Positions 42,983 to 52,685 of a stretch of DNA of 64,000 nt are shown piece after piece (the first letter of the stretch is position 1; each line of letters starts with the position of its first letter). A program made the translations under genes and the position numbers. The stretch is taken from assembly GCF_001431485.1 (NCBI RefSeq), contig NZ_LDJM01000018.1, positions 62,001-126,000 of the forward strand, read 5' to 3'. Source of the stretch: Stenotrophomonas ginsengisoli (GTDB lineage: Bacteria > Pseudomonadota > Gammaproteobacteria > Xanthomonadales > Xanthomonadaceae). A model generated the notes under the pieces. It saw only the letters and a program-made list of their open reading frames with translations, was not told the DNA's origin and ran no database searches.

Positions 42983-43770
42983 CGCAGGATCGGGCGCTCG
43001 GCCTGCTCGATGAACTCGAGCATCTCGCGCACGTCATCACTGGCCTCGGCCTGGATGGACAGCTGGGTCTTGGCTTCGGCCAACGGCAGGCCCGCCACGT
43101 ACAGGGTGCGGTAGGCACGCTTGATCGTGCTGATCCGGTCCGGGGCAAAACCGCGGCGCTTCAGGCCCTCGGAGTTGATCCCGCGCGGGCGGCCCAGCGA
43201 ATCACTGCCGACCATGGTGAACGGCGGCACATCGCCATTGACCAGGGCGCCCATGCCGAGGAAGGCATGGTCACCGATGCGGCAGAACTGGTGGGCGCCG
43301 GCAAAGCCGGAAATGATCACCCAGTTGCCCACAGTGACATGCCCGGCCAGGGTGGTGTTGTTGGAGAACACGCAGCTGTCGCCGACCACACAGTCGTGGG
43401 CCACGTGCACATAGGCCAGCAGCCAGTTGTCGTTGCCGACCCGGGTGATGCTGGTGCCGGTGGCGGTACCGCGGTTGATGGTGACAAATTCACGCACCAC
43501 GTTGCGGTCGCCGATTTCCAGGGTGGTGCGCTCGCCCTTGAACTTCTTGTCCTGCGGCTCGCCACCGATGGCGGCATGGCCGATGAAGCGGTTGCCACGG
43601 CCGATGCGGGTCGGGCCGTGGATGGTGCAATGCGGACCGACTTCGGTGTCATCGCCGATCACCACGTCCGGCCCGATGTAGCTGAAGGGGCCGACACGCA
43701 CGTTGTTGCCCAGTTGTGCACTGGGATCAACCACCGCGGACGGGTGGATCAGGGGAGAAGCTTGGCTCAT
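42979..43770 (-). CDS. lpxA: UDP-N-acetylglucosamine O-acyltransferase
   Basis: Starts lipid A synthesis by 3-O-acylation of UDP-GlcNAc with acyl-ACP. It has 263 residues: a left-handed beta helix of hexapeptide repeats from the N-terminus ([34 protein letters not shown]). The catalytic region has His in [25 protein letters not shown] helical C-terminus follows after about 190. It overlaps lpxB by four bases and follows fabZ by 24, in the conserved lpxD-fabZ-lpxA-lpxB order. Confidence 0.97.
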   Translation of the reverse strand: MSQASPLIHPSAVVDPSAQLGNNVRVGPFSYIGPDVVIGDDTEVGPHCTIHGPTRIGRGNRFIGHAAIGGEPQDKKFKGERTTLEIGDRNVVREFVTINRGTATGTSITRVGNDNWLLAYVHVAHDCVVGDSCVFSNNTTLAGHVTVGNWVIISGFAGAHQFCRIGDHAFLGMGALVNGDVPPFTMVGSDSLGRPRGINSEGLKRRGFAPDRISTIKRAYRTLYVAGLPLAEAKTQLSIQAEASDDVREMLEFIEQAERPILR

Positions 43771-43794
43771 CGATGACTCCGGTAATACTCAGTG

Positions 43795-44253
43795 TTAGCC
43801 GCGGGTGCCTGCGCACAGGACCTCGGCGCAGGCGACCACTTCGCCGTCCACCTTGGCCTCGCCGTAATACACGGCCATGTTGCGGATCATCCGCTTCACT
43901 TCCACGTGAAGCTCGAGCACGTCGCCCGGCACCACCTGCTTGTTGAAGCGCACGTTGTCCACCTTGACCAGGTAGAACAGCTTGGACTGGGCATCGCGGC
44001 CGAGCGAGAGCTGGGTCAGCACACCGCCAGCCTGGGCCAGGGCCTCGATGATCAGCACGCCCGGCATGATCGGGCTGCCCGGGAAATGGCCCTGGAAGTA
44101 CGGCTCGTTGTTGGTGACGTTCTTGACCCCGACAATCTTCTTGGCCTCGATGTCCAGATCAACGATCTTGTCCACCAGCAGGAACGGATAGCGGTGGGGG
44201 ATCAGCGTCTGGATGGTGGTGACGTCGATCGGCAACTGAATCTGCGAACTCAT
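43795..44253 (-). CDS. fabZ: 3-hydroxyacyl-ACP dehydratase
   Basis: Dehydrates 3-hydroxyacyl-ACP in fatty acid elongation and so competes with LpxA and LpxD for the same substrate. It is a 152-residue hot-dog fold protein with [11 protein letters not shown] at the start of the core. Catalytic His56 and Glu70 are in [29 protein letters not shown]. Length and motifs are normal. It lies three bases after lpxD and is the metabolic partner of its neighbours. Confidence 0.97.
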   Translation of the reverse strand: MSSQIQLPIDVTTIQTLIPHRYPFLLVDKIVDLDIEAKKIVGVKNVTNNEPYFQGHFPGSPIMPGVLIIEALAQAGGVLTQLSLGRDAQSKLFYLVKVDNVRFNKQVVPGDVLELHVEVKRMIRNMAVYYGEAKVDGEVVACAEVLCAGTRG

Positions 44254-44256
44254 TGC

Positions 44257-45279
44257 TTATTCCTTGTCCTTGCTCACGGCAGCCAGCTTGCGGGCCATCG
44301 TGTCGAGCTGTTTGAAACGGGCGGCATTCTTGCGCCACGTACGGTTGTCGGTGAGCGGGGTGCCTGAGGAGTACTCGCCCGGTTCGGTGATGGAGTTGCG
44401 TACCACGGACTTGCCGGTGACCACGACCTTGTCGCAGATCTCCAGGTGCCCGACCACGCCGACCGCGCCGCCGAGCAGGCAGTAACGGCCGATCTTGGCA
44501 CTGCCGGCAATGCCGGTGGAGCCGGCGATGGCGGTGTGCGAGCCGATCTGCACGTTGTGGGCGATCTGCACCAGGTTGTCCACGCGCACATCGTCGTCGA
44601 GCACGGTGTCTTCCAGGGCGCCGCGGTCGATGCAGGTGTTGGCGCCGATCTCGCAGTCATCGCCGATGCGCACGCCGCCCAGCTGCGGCACGTTGACCCA
44701 GCGCCCGGCATCCATGGCCAGGCCGAAGCCGGCGGCGCCGAGCACCGCGCCGGGGTGGATGCGCACGCGCTTGCCCACCTGCACGCGGGTGACCAGGGTG
44801 ACTCGGGCGATCAACTCGCTGCCGGCGCCGACCATGCAGTCCTCGCCGATGATGCTGCCGGCACCGATGATCGCGCCTTCCTCGATCACCGAGCCGGCGC
44901 CGATGCACACGAACGGGCCGATGTGCACGTTGGCCGCGACCGTGGCACCGGGGTCGATCACCGCACTGGGATGGATGCCGGCGGCACGCACCGGCAGCTT
45001 CTCGAACAGGGCACTGATCCGGGCGTAGGTGGTGTACGGATCGCGTGCGATCAGGGCAGTGCCGGGTGCATGCGCAGCGTCATCGGCGCGCAGCACGACC
45101 ACCGAGGCCTGGCTGCTCTCCAGCTGGCTGCGGTAGCGCGGATTGGCCAGAAAACCCAGCTGGCCGGGGCCGGCCTGGGCCAGGGTGGCCACGCCGGTGA
45201 CCACGGTCTGGCCGTCACCATGGAGTTCCAGGCCGAAGCGCTGGGCCAGTTCGGATGCGGTGTAGGAGTTGGTATTCAC
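44257..45279 (-). CDS. lpxD: UDP-3-O-(3-hydroxyacyl)glucosamine N-acyltransferase
   Basis: Third step of lipid A synthesis, adding the second 3-hydroxyacyl chain. It has 340 residues. The N-terminal uridine-binding domain (about 1-105, YTASELAQRFGLELHGDG) precedes the left-handed beta helix (IHPSAVIDPGATVAANVHIGPFVCIGAGSVIEEGAIIGAGS). The catalytic His is in LVQIAHNVQIGSHTAIAG, and a helical tail ends the protein. There is no skp gene upstream; a 109-base gap with a hairpin separates it from bamA. Confidence 0.97.
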   Translation of the reverse strand: MNTNSYTASELAQRFGLELHGDGQTVVTGVATLAQAGPGQLGFLANPRYRSQLESSQASVVVLRADDAAHAPGTALIARDPYTTYARISALFEKLPVRAAGIHPSAVIDPGATVAANVHIGPFVCIGAGSVIEEGAIIGAGSIIGEDCMVGAGSELIARVTLVTRVQVGKRVRIHPGAVLGAAGFGLAMDAGRWVNVPQLGGVRIGDDCEIGANTCIDRGALEDTVLDDDVRVDNLVQIAHNVQIGSHTAIAGSTGIAGSAKIGRYCLLGGAVGVVGHLEICDKVVVTGKSVVRNSITEPGEYSSGTPLTDNRTWRKNAARFKQLDTMARKLAAVSKDKE

Positions 45280-45315
45280 GAGGTTAGTGTAGCCGGATAG
45301 GGGGCCGCAGTCATG

Positions 45316-45342
45316 GCAAGGCCCGGACGAGCCGGGCCTTGC
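45316..45342 (-). terminator. Hairpin between bamA and lpxD
   Basis: Perfect 11-bp stem GCAAGGCCCGG / CCGGGCCTTGC with a five-base loop and no T-run. It probably attenuates or processes the transcript between bamA and the lipid A genes rather than fully stopping it. Confidence 0.55.
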
Positions 45343-45388
45343 AAGCCTTACATATCAATGCGTTGGTGTACGGATCAGCGTTTGCCGA

Positions 45389-47815
45389 TCAGAACTGGCC
45401 ACCGAAATTGAACTGCAGGCGTTCCACTTCGTCGCCGTCTTCCTTCTTCAGCGGGAAGGCATAGCTGATCGAGATCGGGCCCACCGGCGCGCGCCAGAGC
45501 AGGGCCACGCCGGCCGAGGCGCGCAGTTCCTTGGCCTTGGCTTCGTTGGTGGAATTGAACACGTTGCCCACGTCGATGAAGGCCGACACGCGGGCCGACG
45601 GGCTGTCGAACAGGGTCGGGAAGTAGGCTTCGATCGAGCCGACCGTCTTCACCGAACCACCCAGCGGCTGGCCTTGGTAGTAGTAGGCCGTCGGTTCCGA
45701 ACGCGGGCCCAGGGTGTTGTCCTCGAAACCGCGCACCGAGTTGGTGCCGCCGGCGTAGAAGTTCTCGAAGAACGGCAGGCCGGTAGCGGTCACGGTCTTG
45801 GTGTTGGCGTGCGGCTGGCTGCAGTCCACCACGTCCGAATAGGCGTAGCTGGTGCTGGTGGCCGCCACATCGTTCCAGCAGATGGTGCGGCTGATGTCCT
45901 TGCCATAGCTGTCGCCGTAACCCAGGTCCACGCGGGTGTTCAGGACCAGGGCACGGTGCACGTGCCAGTACTTGGAGAACTGGTAGTTGAGCTTGAAGTA
46001 TTCGGCGGTGGAGCCGGGCAGGGTCGCTTCCAGGCCGATGCGCTGGTAGGTACCGCGGGTCGGCATGAAGTAGTCGTTGCGGGTGTCGCGGGCCCAGCCG
46101 GCTTCGGCACGCCAGCTCTTGAAGGTGCGTTTGCCCACCGCATCGATGTAATCGATGATGCTTTGCGGGGTCGAACCCTGGTAGGTGGTGATCTGGTTGG
46201 AGTCGATGCCGAACATCACCGAGACGGTGTCGTTTTCGGTGATCGGTACGCCGAACACGACCTGTGCCGCACCGTTGGTGCTGTTGTACTGGGCGGTGTT
46301 GAAGTCCGAGTAATCCAGCTCGCGCCAGGACAGGTTGTAGCCCAGCGAGACACCGTCGTCGGTGAAGTACGGGTTGGTGTAGGAGAAGCCGTAGCGCTTC
46401 TGGTAGCTGGAGCTGGAAGCATCCACGCTGACCCGGTTGCCGCCGCCCAGGAAGTTGTTCTGCGACAGCTGGATCGAGGTGGTCATGCCGTAGGACTGGG
46501 AATAGCCCAGGCCGAAGGTGAACTGGCCGGAGGTGGTTTCCTTGACCGTATAGACCACGTCGACCTGGTCGGCCGAGCCCGGTACGGCCGGGGTTTCCAC
46601 TTCCACCGACTCGAAGTAGCCCAGACGCTGCAGGCGGATCTTGGAGCGGTCGATCGCGGCCTGCGAATACCAGGCGTTTTCGAACTGACGCATTTCACGG
46701 CGCAGCACTTCATCGGAGGTGCGCGAATTGCCACGGAACTCGATCCGGCGCACCTGCACGCGCGGGCCCGGCACGACCTGCATGTTCACCGCAACGGTCT
46801 GCTCGGCACGGTTCGGGGTCGGGATCGGGTTGACCTTGGCAAAGGCATAGCCGATGTTGGACAGCGAGTTGGTGATCGCGTCGGCGCTCCATTCCAGCAG
46901 GCCGCGCGAGAATACGTCATCGCTCTTCTGGATCACCATGCGCTCGACATCCTCCTGCGGCAGCACGGTGTCGCCGGTGACGCGGATGTCGGAAATCTTG
47001 TACTGCTCACCTTCGCTGACGCTGGTGGAGATGAACATGTCGCGCTTGTTCGGGCTGATCGCCACCTGGGTGGACTCGACATTGAAGTCGACATAACCAC
47101 GGTCCAGGTACCACGAGTTCAGCTTTTCCAGGTCGCCGGACAGCTTTTCCTTGGAGTACTGGTCATCGCGGCGGTACCACGAGGCCCAGTTGCTGGGCTT
47201 GGATTCCCACCTTTCCAGGATGTCGGCGGAGTCGAACTTCTCCGCGCCAACCAGGTTGATGTGGCGGATCTTGGCCGCCTTGCCTTCCTCGATGGCCAGG
47301 GTCACATCGACGCGGTTGCGGTCCAGCGGGCTGGCGGTCGGGGTGATCGAGACGGTGTACTTGCCGCGGTCGTTGTACTGGCGCTGCAGTTCCTGGGTCA
47401 CGCGGTCCAGACTCAGGCGGTCAAAGGTGCCGCCCTCGCTCAGGCCGATGTCCTTCAGGCCGGCCATCAGCTGCTCGGTCTTGATGTCCTTGTTGCCGGT
47501 CACCGTGAGCTTGTTGATCGACGGGCGCTCACGCACGGTCACCACCAGGATGTCGCCCTGGCGGTCCAGCTGCACGTCCTCGAAGAAACCGGTGCGGTAC
47601 AGCGCACGGATGGTGTCGGCGATCTTGGCATCATCGATGCGGTCGCCACGCTCCACCGGCAGATAGGTGAAAACGGTACCGGCAGCAATACGCTGCAGGC
47701 CGTCGACGCGGATGTCGCTCGCGGTAAAGGGCTCGGCGGCCAAGGCCAGTGCCGGGGCGCTCAGGCCGGCGGCGAGGGCGAGGGCTAGCAGGCGGCGATG
47801 AGGAAGTCGCGTCAT
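45389..47815 (-). CDS. bamA: Outer membrane protein assembly factor BamA
   Basis: The central Omp85 insertase of the BAM complex. It has 808 residues: signal peptide (1-27, ending ALALAAEP), five POTRA domains (about 28-425, starting FTASDIRVDGLQRIAAGTVFTYLPVERGD) and a 16-strand barrel. The lid-loop motif VRGF is at about 694-697 (TNSVRGFEDNTLGPRSE), and the C-terminal strand ends QFNFGGQF with terminal Phe, the beta signal. The start at 47815 gives the proper signal peptide. It follows rseP by 80 bases and precedes lpxD, with skp missing. Confidence 0.97.
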   Translation of the reverse strand: MTRLPHRRLLALALAAGLSAPALALAAEPFTASDIRVDGLQRIAAGTVFTYLPVERGDRIDDAKIADTIRALYRTGFFEDVQLDRQGDILVVTVRERPSINKLTVTGNKDIKTEQLMAGLKDIGLSEGGTFDRLSLDRVTQELQRQYNDRGKYTVSITPTASPLDRNRVDVTLAIEEGKAAKIRHINLVGAEKFDSADILERWESKPSNWASWYRRDDQYSKEKLSGDLEKLNSWYLDRGYVDFNVESTQVAISPNKRDMFISTSVSEGEQYKISDIRVTGDTVLPQEDVERMVIQKSDDVFSRGLLEWSADAITNSLSNIGYAFAKVNPIPTPNRAEQTVAVNMQVVPGPRVQVRRIEFRGNSRTSDEVLRREMRQFENAWYSQAAIDRSKIRLQRLGYFESVEVETPAVPGSADQVDVVYTVKETTSGQFTFGLGYSQSYGMTTSIQLSQNNFLGGGNRVSVDASSSSYQKRYGFSYTNPYFTDDGVSLGYNLSWRELDYSDFNTAQYNSTNGAAQVVFGVPITENDTVSVMFGIDSNQITTYQGSTPQSIIDYIDAVGKRTFKSWRAEAGWARDTRNDYFMPTRGTYQRIGLEATLPGSTAEYFKLNYQFSKYWHVHRALVLNTRVDLGYGDSYGKDISRTICWNDVAATSTSYAYSDVVDCSQPHANTKTVTATGLPFFENFYAGGTNSVRGFEDNTLGPRSEPTAYYYQGQPLGGSVKTVGSIEAYFPTLFDSPSARVSAFIDVGNVFNSTNEAKAKELRASAGVALLWRAPVGPISISYAFPLKKEDGDEVERLQFNFGGQF

Positions 47816-47895
47816 GTCACGTCCGGTTGGAGTCGTTATCGGTAGTACAGGCTTGCCACGGCTTGAGACCATGCCACGCCGGAAAAGTTCTGGGT

Positions 47896-49248
47896 TCAGA
47901 ACAGGCCAAGGATGTCGTTGTAGAACGCCAGTCCCATCAACCCGGCCAACAGCGCCAGACCGATGCTTTGGCCCATGGCCATGGACTTCTCGCTCAGCGG
48001 GCTGCCCTTGACCAATTCAATAAGGTAATACAGCAAATGCCCGCCGTCCAAGACTGGAATCGGCAGCAGGTTGATGATGCACAGGCTCAGCGACATCAGG
48101 GCCAGGAAATACAGGAACCAGTCAGCCCCGCGTTTGGCCGAGGCATTGGCCACGCGAGCAATGGTGACCGGGCCGGAAATGTTCTGCAGCGAGGCGTTGC
48201 CGGTGACCAGACGACGCATCATGCCCAGGGTGTCGGCGGTCAGTTTGCCGGTTTCGCGCAGCGCGGCCGGGAAAGCGGCCAGCAGTCCATAACGCTGGCT
48301 GGCATCCGGGGCGGGCATCTGCATCGGCGCAAACTTCACCCCCAGCAGCCAGCGCGGGTCGGCCGTATCGCTGCTGTCCAGGCGCGGGCTCAGTTCCAGG
48401 GCCAGGCGTTCACCGTTGCGCTGCACCTCGATCAGACCGGGATGGCCTGCCTGGCCCAGGCGCTCGATCAGGCCGGGCACCTGGTTGGCATCGTCCACAC
48501 GCTGGCCGTCCACGGCCAGGATCAGGTCGCCGGGCAGCAGGATGCCTTCGGCCGCGCCGCCGGGCGGTACCTCGCCAATCCGCGCCGGCACGGCCATGAA
48601 GGCCCAGTTCAGCCCGGCCAGGGCACTGACCTGGCGTTCGTCAAAGCCTGCCGGCAGGTTGGACAGCGGCAGGTCGCGGCGGCTGCTCTGGCCATTGGCC
48701 TGACGCAGCTCCAGTTCGGCATCGCGGCCATCCATCGCGGCCATGGTCAGAGCCATGGTGGCTTCGGCCCAGGTGTTGATCTGGCGGCCGTCGATCTTTT
48801 CGATCCGGCTGCCGGCAGTCAGGCCGGCTTCGGCGGCCATGCCGGTGCTGGCGCCCAGGGTGGCCGAGTAGTCCTGGCGTCCGATCAGGAACACCGCCCA
48901 CAACAGCACGACGCACAGCAGCAGGTTGGCGGCCGGCCCGGCCGCGGTGATGGCAATGCGCTGCCACACGCTCTTGTTGTTGAAGGCCATCTGGCGCTGG
49001 CCGGCGGGCACGTCATATTCGCGCTCGTCGAGCATCTTGACGTAACCGCCGAGCGGAATCGCGGCCAGGGCGAACTCGGTGCCGATGGCATTGCGGCGCA
49101 TCCACAGCGGCTTGCCGAAACCCACCGAAAAACGCAGCACATGCACCCCGCAACGGCGGGCGACCCAATAATGGCCGTACTCATGGAAGCTGACCAGGAT
49201 GCCGAGGCTGACCACCATCCACCAGATTGAACCGATCAGGTCGATCAT
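47896..49248 (-). CDS. rseP: Site-2 intramembrane protease RseP
   Basis: An inner-membrane zinc protease that cleaves the anti-sigma factor RseA and remnant signal peptides. It has 450 residues. HExxH is in the first membrane helix (SFHEYGHYWVARRCG, His22-Glu23-His26). Two PDZ domains lie in the periplasmic middle (about 115-310), and the third zinc ligand Asp is in NLLPIPVLDGGHLLYYLIE near 400. Length and order are as in E. coli. It sits between dxr and bamA, fitting its role in envelope stress and outer-membrane biogenesis. Confidence 0.97.
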   Translation of the reverse strand: MIDLIGSIWWMVVSLGILVSFHEYGHYWVARRCGVHVLRFSVGFGKPLWMRRNAIGTEFALAAIPLGGYVKMLDEREYDVPAGQRQMAFNNKSVWQRIAITAAGPAANLLLCVVLLWAVFLIGRQDYSATLGASTGMAAEAGLTAGSRIEKIDGRQINTWAEATMALTMAAMDGRDAELELRQANGQSSRRDLPLSNLPAGFDERQVSALAGLNWAFMAVPARIGEVPPGGAAEGILLPGDLILAVDGQRVDDANQVPGLIERLGQAGHPGLIEVQRNGERLALELSPRLDSSDTADPRWLLGVKFAPMQMPAPDASQRYGLLAAFPAALRETGKLTADTLGMMRRLVTGNASLQNISGPVTIARVANASAKRGADWFLYFLALMSLSLCIINLLPIPVLDGGHLLYYLIELVKGSPLSEKSMAMGQSIGLALLAGLMGLAFYNDILGLF

Positions 49249-49275
49249 TGGGCTGCGTTCCTCGTGGCCGTGGGA

Positions 49276-50469
49276 TCAGTCGTTGTACAGGCAGGAAATG
49301 GCGCTGCTGGCGGCCTGGCGGGCACGCAGGTCGGCATCGAGCAGGGCTTCGATGCTGTCACTCTGGCCATCGCTGACCGCGGCCAGGGCGTTCTCGACCA
49401 CCGCCGGAATGCCGGCAAAGCCGATGTTGCCGCCGAGGAAGGCGGCCACGGCCACTTCATTGGCGGCGTTGAGCACGGCCGGTGCAATGCCGCCGCGCTC
49501 CATCGCGCGCCAGGCCAGGTCCAGGCAGGGGAAGGCGCTGCGGTCAGGCGCTTCGAAGTCCAGGCGGCCGTGTTGGATCAGGTCCAGGCCGGAGACGCCC
49601 GATTCGATCCGCTGCGGCCAGCCCAGGCCGACGGCCAGGCTGGTGCGCATGTCCGGCAGACCGAGCTGGGCCAGCATCGAGCCATCAACGAATTCCACCA
49701 GCGAATGCACCAGGCTCTGCGGATGCACGACCACGTCGATCTGGCTGCCGGGGATGTCGAACAGGTGGTGGGCCTCGATCACTTCCAGGCCCTTGTTCAT
49801 CAGGCTGGCCGAGTCCACCGAAATCTTCGGGCCCATGCTCCATTTGGGGTGGGCCACGGCCTGGGCCGGGGTCACATCGGCCAGCTGGGCCGGGCTCCAG
49901 CCGCGGAACGGGCCGCCGGAGGCGGTCAGGATGATCTTGCGCACGCCAGCCGCAGCCGAAGCGTCACGCGAGCGCAGGCATTGGAAGATGGCGTTGTGTT
50001 CGCTGTCGATCGGGATGATCTCGCAGCCGGCCCTGCGCGCGGCGGCCATCACCAGGTCGCCGGCCATCACCAGCGATTCCTTGTTGGCCAGCAGCAGGCG
50101 CTTGCCCGCCGTGGCCGCGGCCAGGGTCGAGGCCAGGCCGGCCGCACCGACGATCGCCGCCACCACGGTGTCACAGGCATCGGAGGCGGCCAGCTCGGCA
50201 ATGGCGGCATCACCGGCATGGGCCTGGGTGGCCAGGCCGGCGGCGGCCAGGCCGTCGCGCAGGTTGGCGTACTGGGCCGGGTTGGCAATCACCGCATGAT
50301 CCGGGCGGTGGGCCACGCACAGGGCCACCAGCGCGTCCACATTGTTGCCGGCGGCCAGCACGCTGGCCCGCATCAGCTGCGGGTGGCGGGCGATGACATC
50401 CAGTGCCGAGGTGCCGATCGAACCGGTCGCGCCCAGTACCGCTACTTGCTGGAAGTGATCATGTTGCAT
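49276..50469 (-). CDS. dxr: 1-deoxy-D-xylulose 5-phosphate reductoisomerase
   Basis: The first committed enzyme of the non-mevalonate isoprenoid pathway, supplying precursor for UppS next door. It has 397 residues. The NADPH site [22 protein letters not shown] is at 9-30. Substrate and metal residues lie in [31 protein letters not shown] and [15 protein letters not shown] at 50469 was chosen; the upstream extension does not resemble the family. The start is one base past the cdsA stop, so the two are coupled. Confidence 0.97.
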   Translation of the reverse strand: MQHDHFQQVAVLGATGSIGTSALDVIARHPQLMRASVLAAGNNVDALVALCVAHRPDHAVIANPAQYANLRDGLAAAGLATQAHAGDAAIAELAASDACDTVVAAIVGAAGLASTLAAATAGKRLLLANKESLVMAGDLVMAAARRAGCEIIPIDSEHNAIFQCLRSRDASAAAGVRKIILTASGGPFRGWSPAQLADVTPAQAVAHPKWSMGPKISVDSASLMNKGLEVIEAHHLFDIPGSQIDVVVHPQSLVHSLVEFVDGSMLAQLGLPDMRTSLAVGLGWPQRIESGVSGLDLIQHGRLDFEAPDRSAFPCLDLAWRAMERGGIAPAVLNAANEVAVAAFLGGNIGFAGIPAVVENALAAVSDGQSDSIEALLDADLRARQAASSAISCLYND

Positions 50470-50470
50470 G

Positions 50471-51292
50471 TCAGAAGCCTGCAATTTCCTTGCCGATGGC
50501 AAACACCGGCAGGGCTGCCAGCACGCCATCGATACGATCCAGTACACCGCCGTGGCCCGGGATCAGGGTGCCCGAGTCCTTGGCCCCGGCCTGACGCTTG
50601 AGCAGGCTTTCAATCAGGTCGCCCTCCACCGAGAACAGGGTGGTGACCAGAGCCACGGCCACCAGGCCGGGCAACTGGGTCACGCCGGTACCGGCGATCA
50701 GGCCAAAACCCACGGCGACCACGATGCCGGCGATGACGCCGCCGGCCAGGCCTTCCCAGGTCTTGTTCGGGCTGATGCTCGGGGCCAGCTTGTGCTTGCC
50801 CAGGGCGCGGCCGGCGAAATAGGCGCCGGAGTCGGCGGCCCAGACCGTGGCCAAGGCAGTGAGCAGCCACAACGGGCCGTTGTCGGCGTGCATGTGCAGC
50901 AACACCAGCGCCGCCCAGGCGGGAATCACCGCCCAGCTGCCGGCCAGCAGTTTGCCCATGCGGCCAGCGCTCTGGTTGGCGCTGCCGGCCTTGGGAAAGC
51001 GCAGCCAGGCCAGCGCCAGCACCCAGCCGGCCACGCCGATCAGGGCAGTCAGCGGATACAGCGCGCCATTGCCGGCATCGGCCCAGACCAGCAGCACCAT
51101 CAGCAGCAGGTTCAGGGTCAGCAGCACGGTGCGCGGCAGGCCATCGATACCGGCCAGGCGCAGCCATTCCCACAGGCCGATCAGGAACACCAGTGCGGCG
51201 GCCGCGGCCAGCCAGTTGGTGGGCAGCAGCAAAATGGCGGCGATGGCCGCCGGCGCCATGATCAGGGCGGCGATGACGCGGGTCTTGGTCAT
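50471..51292 (-). CDS. cdsA: Phosphatidate cytidylyltransferase
   Basis: An inner-membrane enzyme converting phosphatidic acid to CDP-diacylglycerol for phospholipid synthesis. It has 273 residues and about eight membrane helices. The CDP-alcohol-type signature is near the C-terminus: [34 protein letters not shown], followed by [25 protein letters not shown], the prosite CDS motif S-x-[LIVMF]-K-R-x4-K-D-x-[GSA]-x2-[LIF]-[PGS]-x-H-G-G-[LIVMF]-x-D-R. It overlaps the uppS stop by four bases. Confidence 0.96.
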   Translation of the reverse strand: MTKTRVIAALIMAPAAIAAILLLPTNWLAAAAALVFLIGLWEWLRLAGIDGLPRTVLLTLNLLLMVLLVWADAGNGALYPLTALIGVAGWVLALAWLRFPKAGSANQSAGRMGKLLAGSWAVIPAWAALVLLHMHADNGPLWLLTALATVWAADSGAYFAGRALGKHKLAPSISPNKTWEGLAGGVIAGIVVAVGFGLIAGTGVTQLPGLVAVALVTTLFSVEGDLIESLLKRQAGAKDSGTLIPGHGGVLDRIDGVLAALPVFAIGKEIAGF

Positions 51293-52035
51293 GGTGTGTT
51301 GGTCTCGTGTTGGCCGGCAGCGATCTGGGCGCTGGTCAGGCCGTAGCGGCGTTCGCGCTGGGCATAGGCATCGAGCGCCTGCTGGAACATTGCCCGGTCA
51401 AAATCCGGCCACAGGGCATCGGTGAACCAGAGCTCGGTATAGGCCAGCTGCCAGAGCAGGAAATTGCTGATGCGGACATCGCCACCGGTACGGATGAACA
51501 GGTCCGGGGCGGGTAGTTCGTTCAGTGCGGTGTGGGCGCCGAGCAGGGTTTCATCGATCGCTTCCGGGTCCAGGCGGCCGGCGGCCACTTCGCGTGCCAG
51601 GGCGCGGGCGGCCATGGCGATGTCCTGGCGCCCGCCATAACTGGCGGCAATGGACAGCTGCAGCACCTGGTTGCCGGCGGTCAGGGTCTCGGCATTGTGC
51701 ATGCGCTGGGCGATGGCCGGGGAAAAGCGCTCGCGCTCGCCGATGAAGCGGATGCACACGCCGCGCCGGTGCAGTTCAGCCACCTCGCGCTCCAGTGCAC
51801 CCATGAACAGCTTCATCAGCGCATCGACCTCCTGGCTCGGCCGGCCCCAGTTCTCGCTGGAAAAGGCAAACAGGGTCAACGCGGCAATGCCACGCTCGAT
51901 GCAGAAATCAATGCAGTCATTGACCGCACGGGCCCCGGCGCGGTGGCCGATGACCCGTGGGCGGAAACGCTGCTGGGCCCAGCGGCCGTTGCCATCCATG
52001 ATGATGGCAACGTGCTTGGGCAACGGCGAAGTCAT
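51289..52035 (-). CDS. uppS: Undecaprenyl diphosphate synthase
   Basis: A cis-prenyltransferase making the C55 lipid carrier for peptidoglycan and O-antigen. It has 248 residues. The catalytic Asp14 is in HVAIIMDGNGRWAQQR, with the FSSENWGRP helix and the closing DLFIRTGGDVRISNFLLWQLAYTELWF, all hallmark sequences. Start ATG at 52035 gives MTSPLPKHVAII; a GTG two codons earlier is possible. It is four-base coupled to cdsA, downstream of frr. Confidence 0.97.
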   Translation of the reverse strand: MTSPLPKHVAIIMDGNGRWAQQRFRPRVIGHRAGARAVNDCIDFCIERGIAALTLFAFSSENWGRPSQEVDALMKLFMGALEREVAELHRRGVCIRFIGERERFSPAIAQRMHNAETLTAGNQVLQLSIAASYGGRQDIAMAARALAREVAAGRLDPEAIDETLLGAHTALNELPAPDLFIRTGGDVRISNFLLWQLAYTELWFTDALWPDFDRAMFQQALDAYAQRERRYGLTSAQIAAGQHETNTP

Positions 52036-52049
52036 GAGCACGCCTGCGC

Positions 52050-52604
52050 TCAGACGGCCATCAACTCGGCTTCTTTCTTCTTCACGACTTCGTCGATGTC
52101 CTTGATCGCCTTGTCGGTCAACTTCTGGATATCGTCTTCGCCACGACGCACGTCGTCCTCGCTCAGTTCCTTGCTCTTGAGCAGGTCCTTGACCGACTGG
52201 TTGGCATCACGGCGGATGTTGCGCACGGCAACCTTGGCGTCTTCACCTTCCTTCTGCACCTGCTTGCCCAGTTCGCGGCGACGTTCTTCGGTCGGCGGCG
52301 GCAGGTTGATGCGGATGGTGGTGCCGATGGTGTTGGGGGTCAGCTCGGCGTTGTACAGGCCCTTTTCGATTTCCTTGATCATGCTCTTGTCAAAGGGCGT
52401 GACCAGCAGCGAGTGGGCATCGGCATTGGAGATCGAGGCAACCTGCTGCAGCGGGGTGCTGGGGTTGCCGTAGGCATTGACGGTGATGCGGTCCAGCAGG
52501 GCCGGGGAAGCGCGGCCGGTGCGGATGGTGGTCAGGATCTGGCGCAGGGCATCAATGCTCTTGGCCATGCGCGCCTGCGCGTCTTGCTTGATTTCATTGA
52601 GCAT
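52050..52604 (-). CDS. frr: Ribosome recycling factor
   Basis: Splits post-termination ribosomes with EF-G. It has 184 residues, the standard length: a three-helix bundle (MLNEIKQDAQARMAKSIDALR; KGEDAKVAVRNIRRDANQSVKDLLK-like region; DDIQKLTDKAIKDIDEVVKKKEAELM). The domain II loop is VTPFDKSMIKEIEKGLYNAELTPNTIG. ATG at 52604 has AGGAGCCAAG upstream. It is separated from pyrH by 81 bases containing a strong GC hairpin. Confidence 0.97.
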   Translation of the reverse strand: MLNEIKQDAQARMAKSIDALRQILTTIRTGRASPALLDRITVNAYGNPSTPLQQVASISNADAHSLLVTPFDKSMIKEIEKGLYNAELTPNTIGTTIRINLPPPTEERRRELGKQVQKEGEDAKVAVRNIRRDANQSVKDLLKSKELSEDDVRRGEDDIQKLTDKAIKDIDEVVKKKEAELMAV

Positions 52605-52651
52605 TGTCTTGGCTCCTGGCAGTGCGTGAAAGCGCACGATTATAGGTCAAG

Positions 52652-52672
52652 CCGGCGGCCGGGGGCCGCCGG
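52652..52672 (-). terminator. GC-rich hairpin between pyrH and frr
   Basis: Perfect 9-bp stem CCGGCGGCC / GGCCGCCGG with a three-base loop and no T-run. It may pause polymerase or protect the mRNA 3' end; full termination is doubtful. Confidence 0.45.
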
Positions 52673-52685
52673 AGCATGGGTCTTG

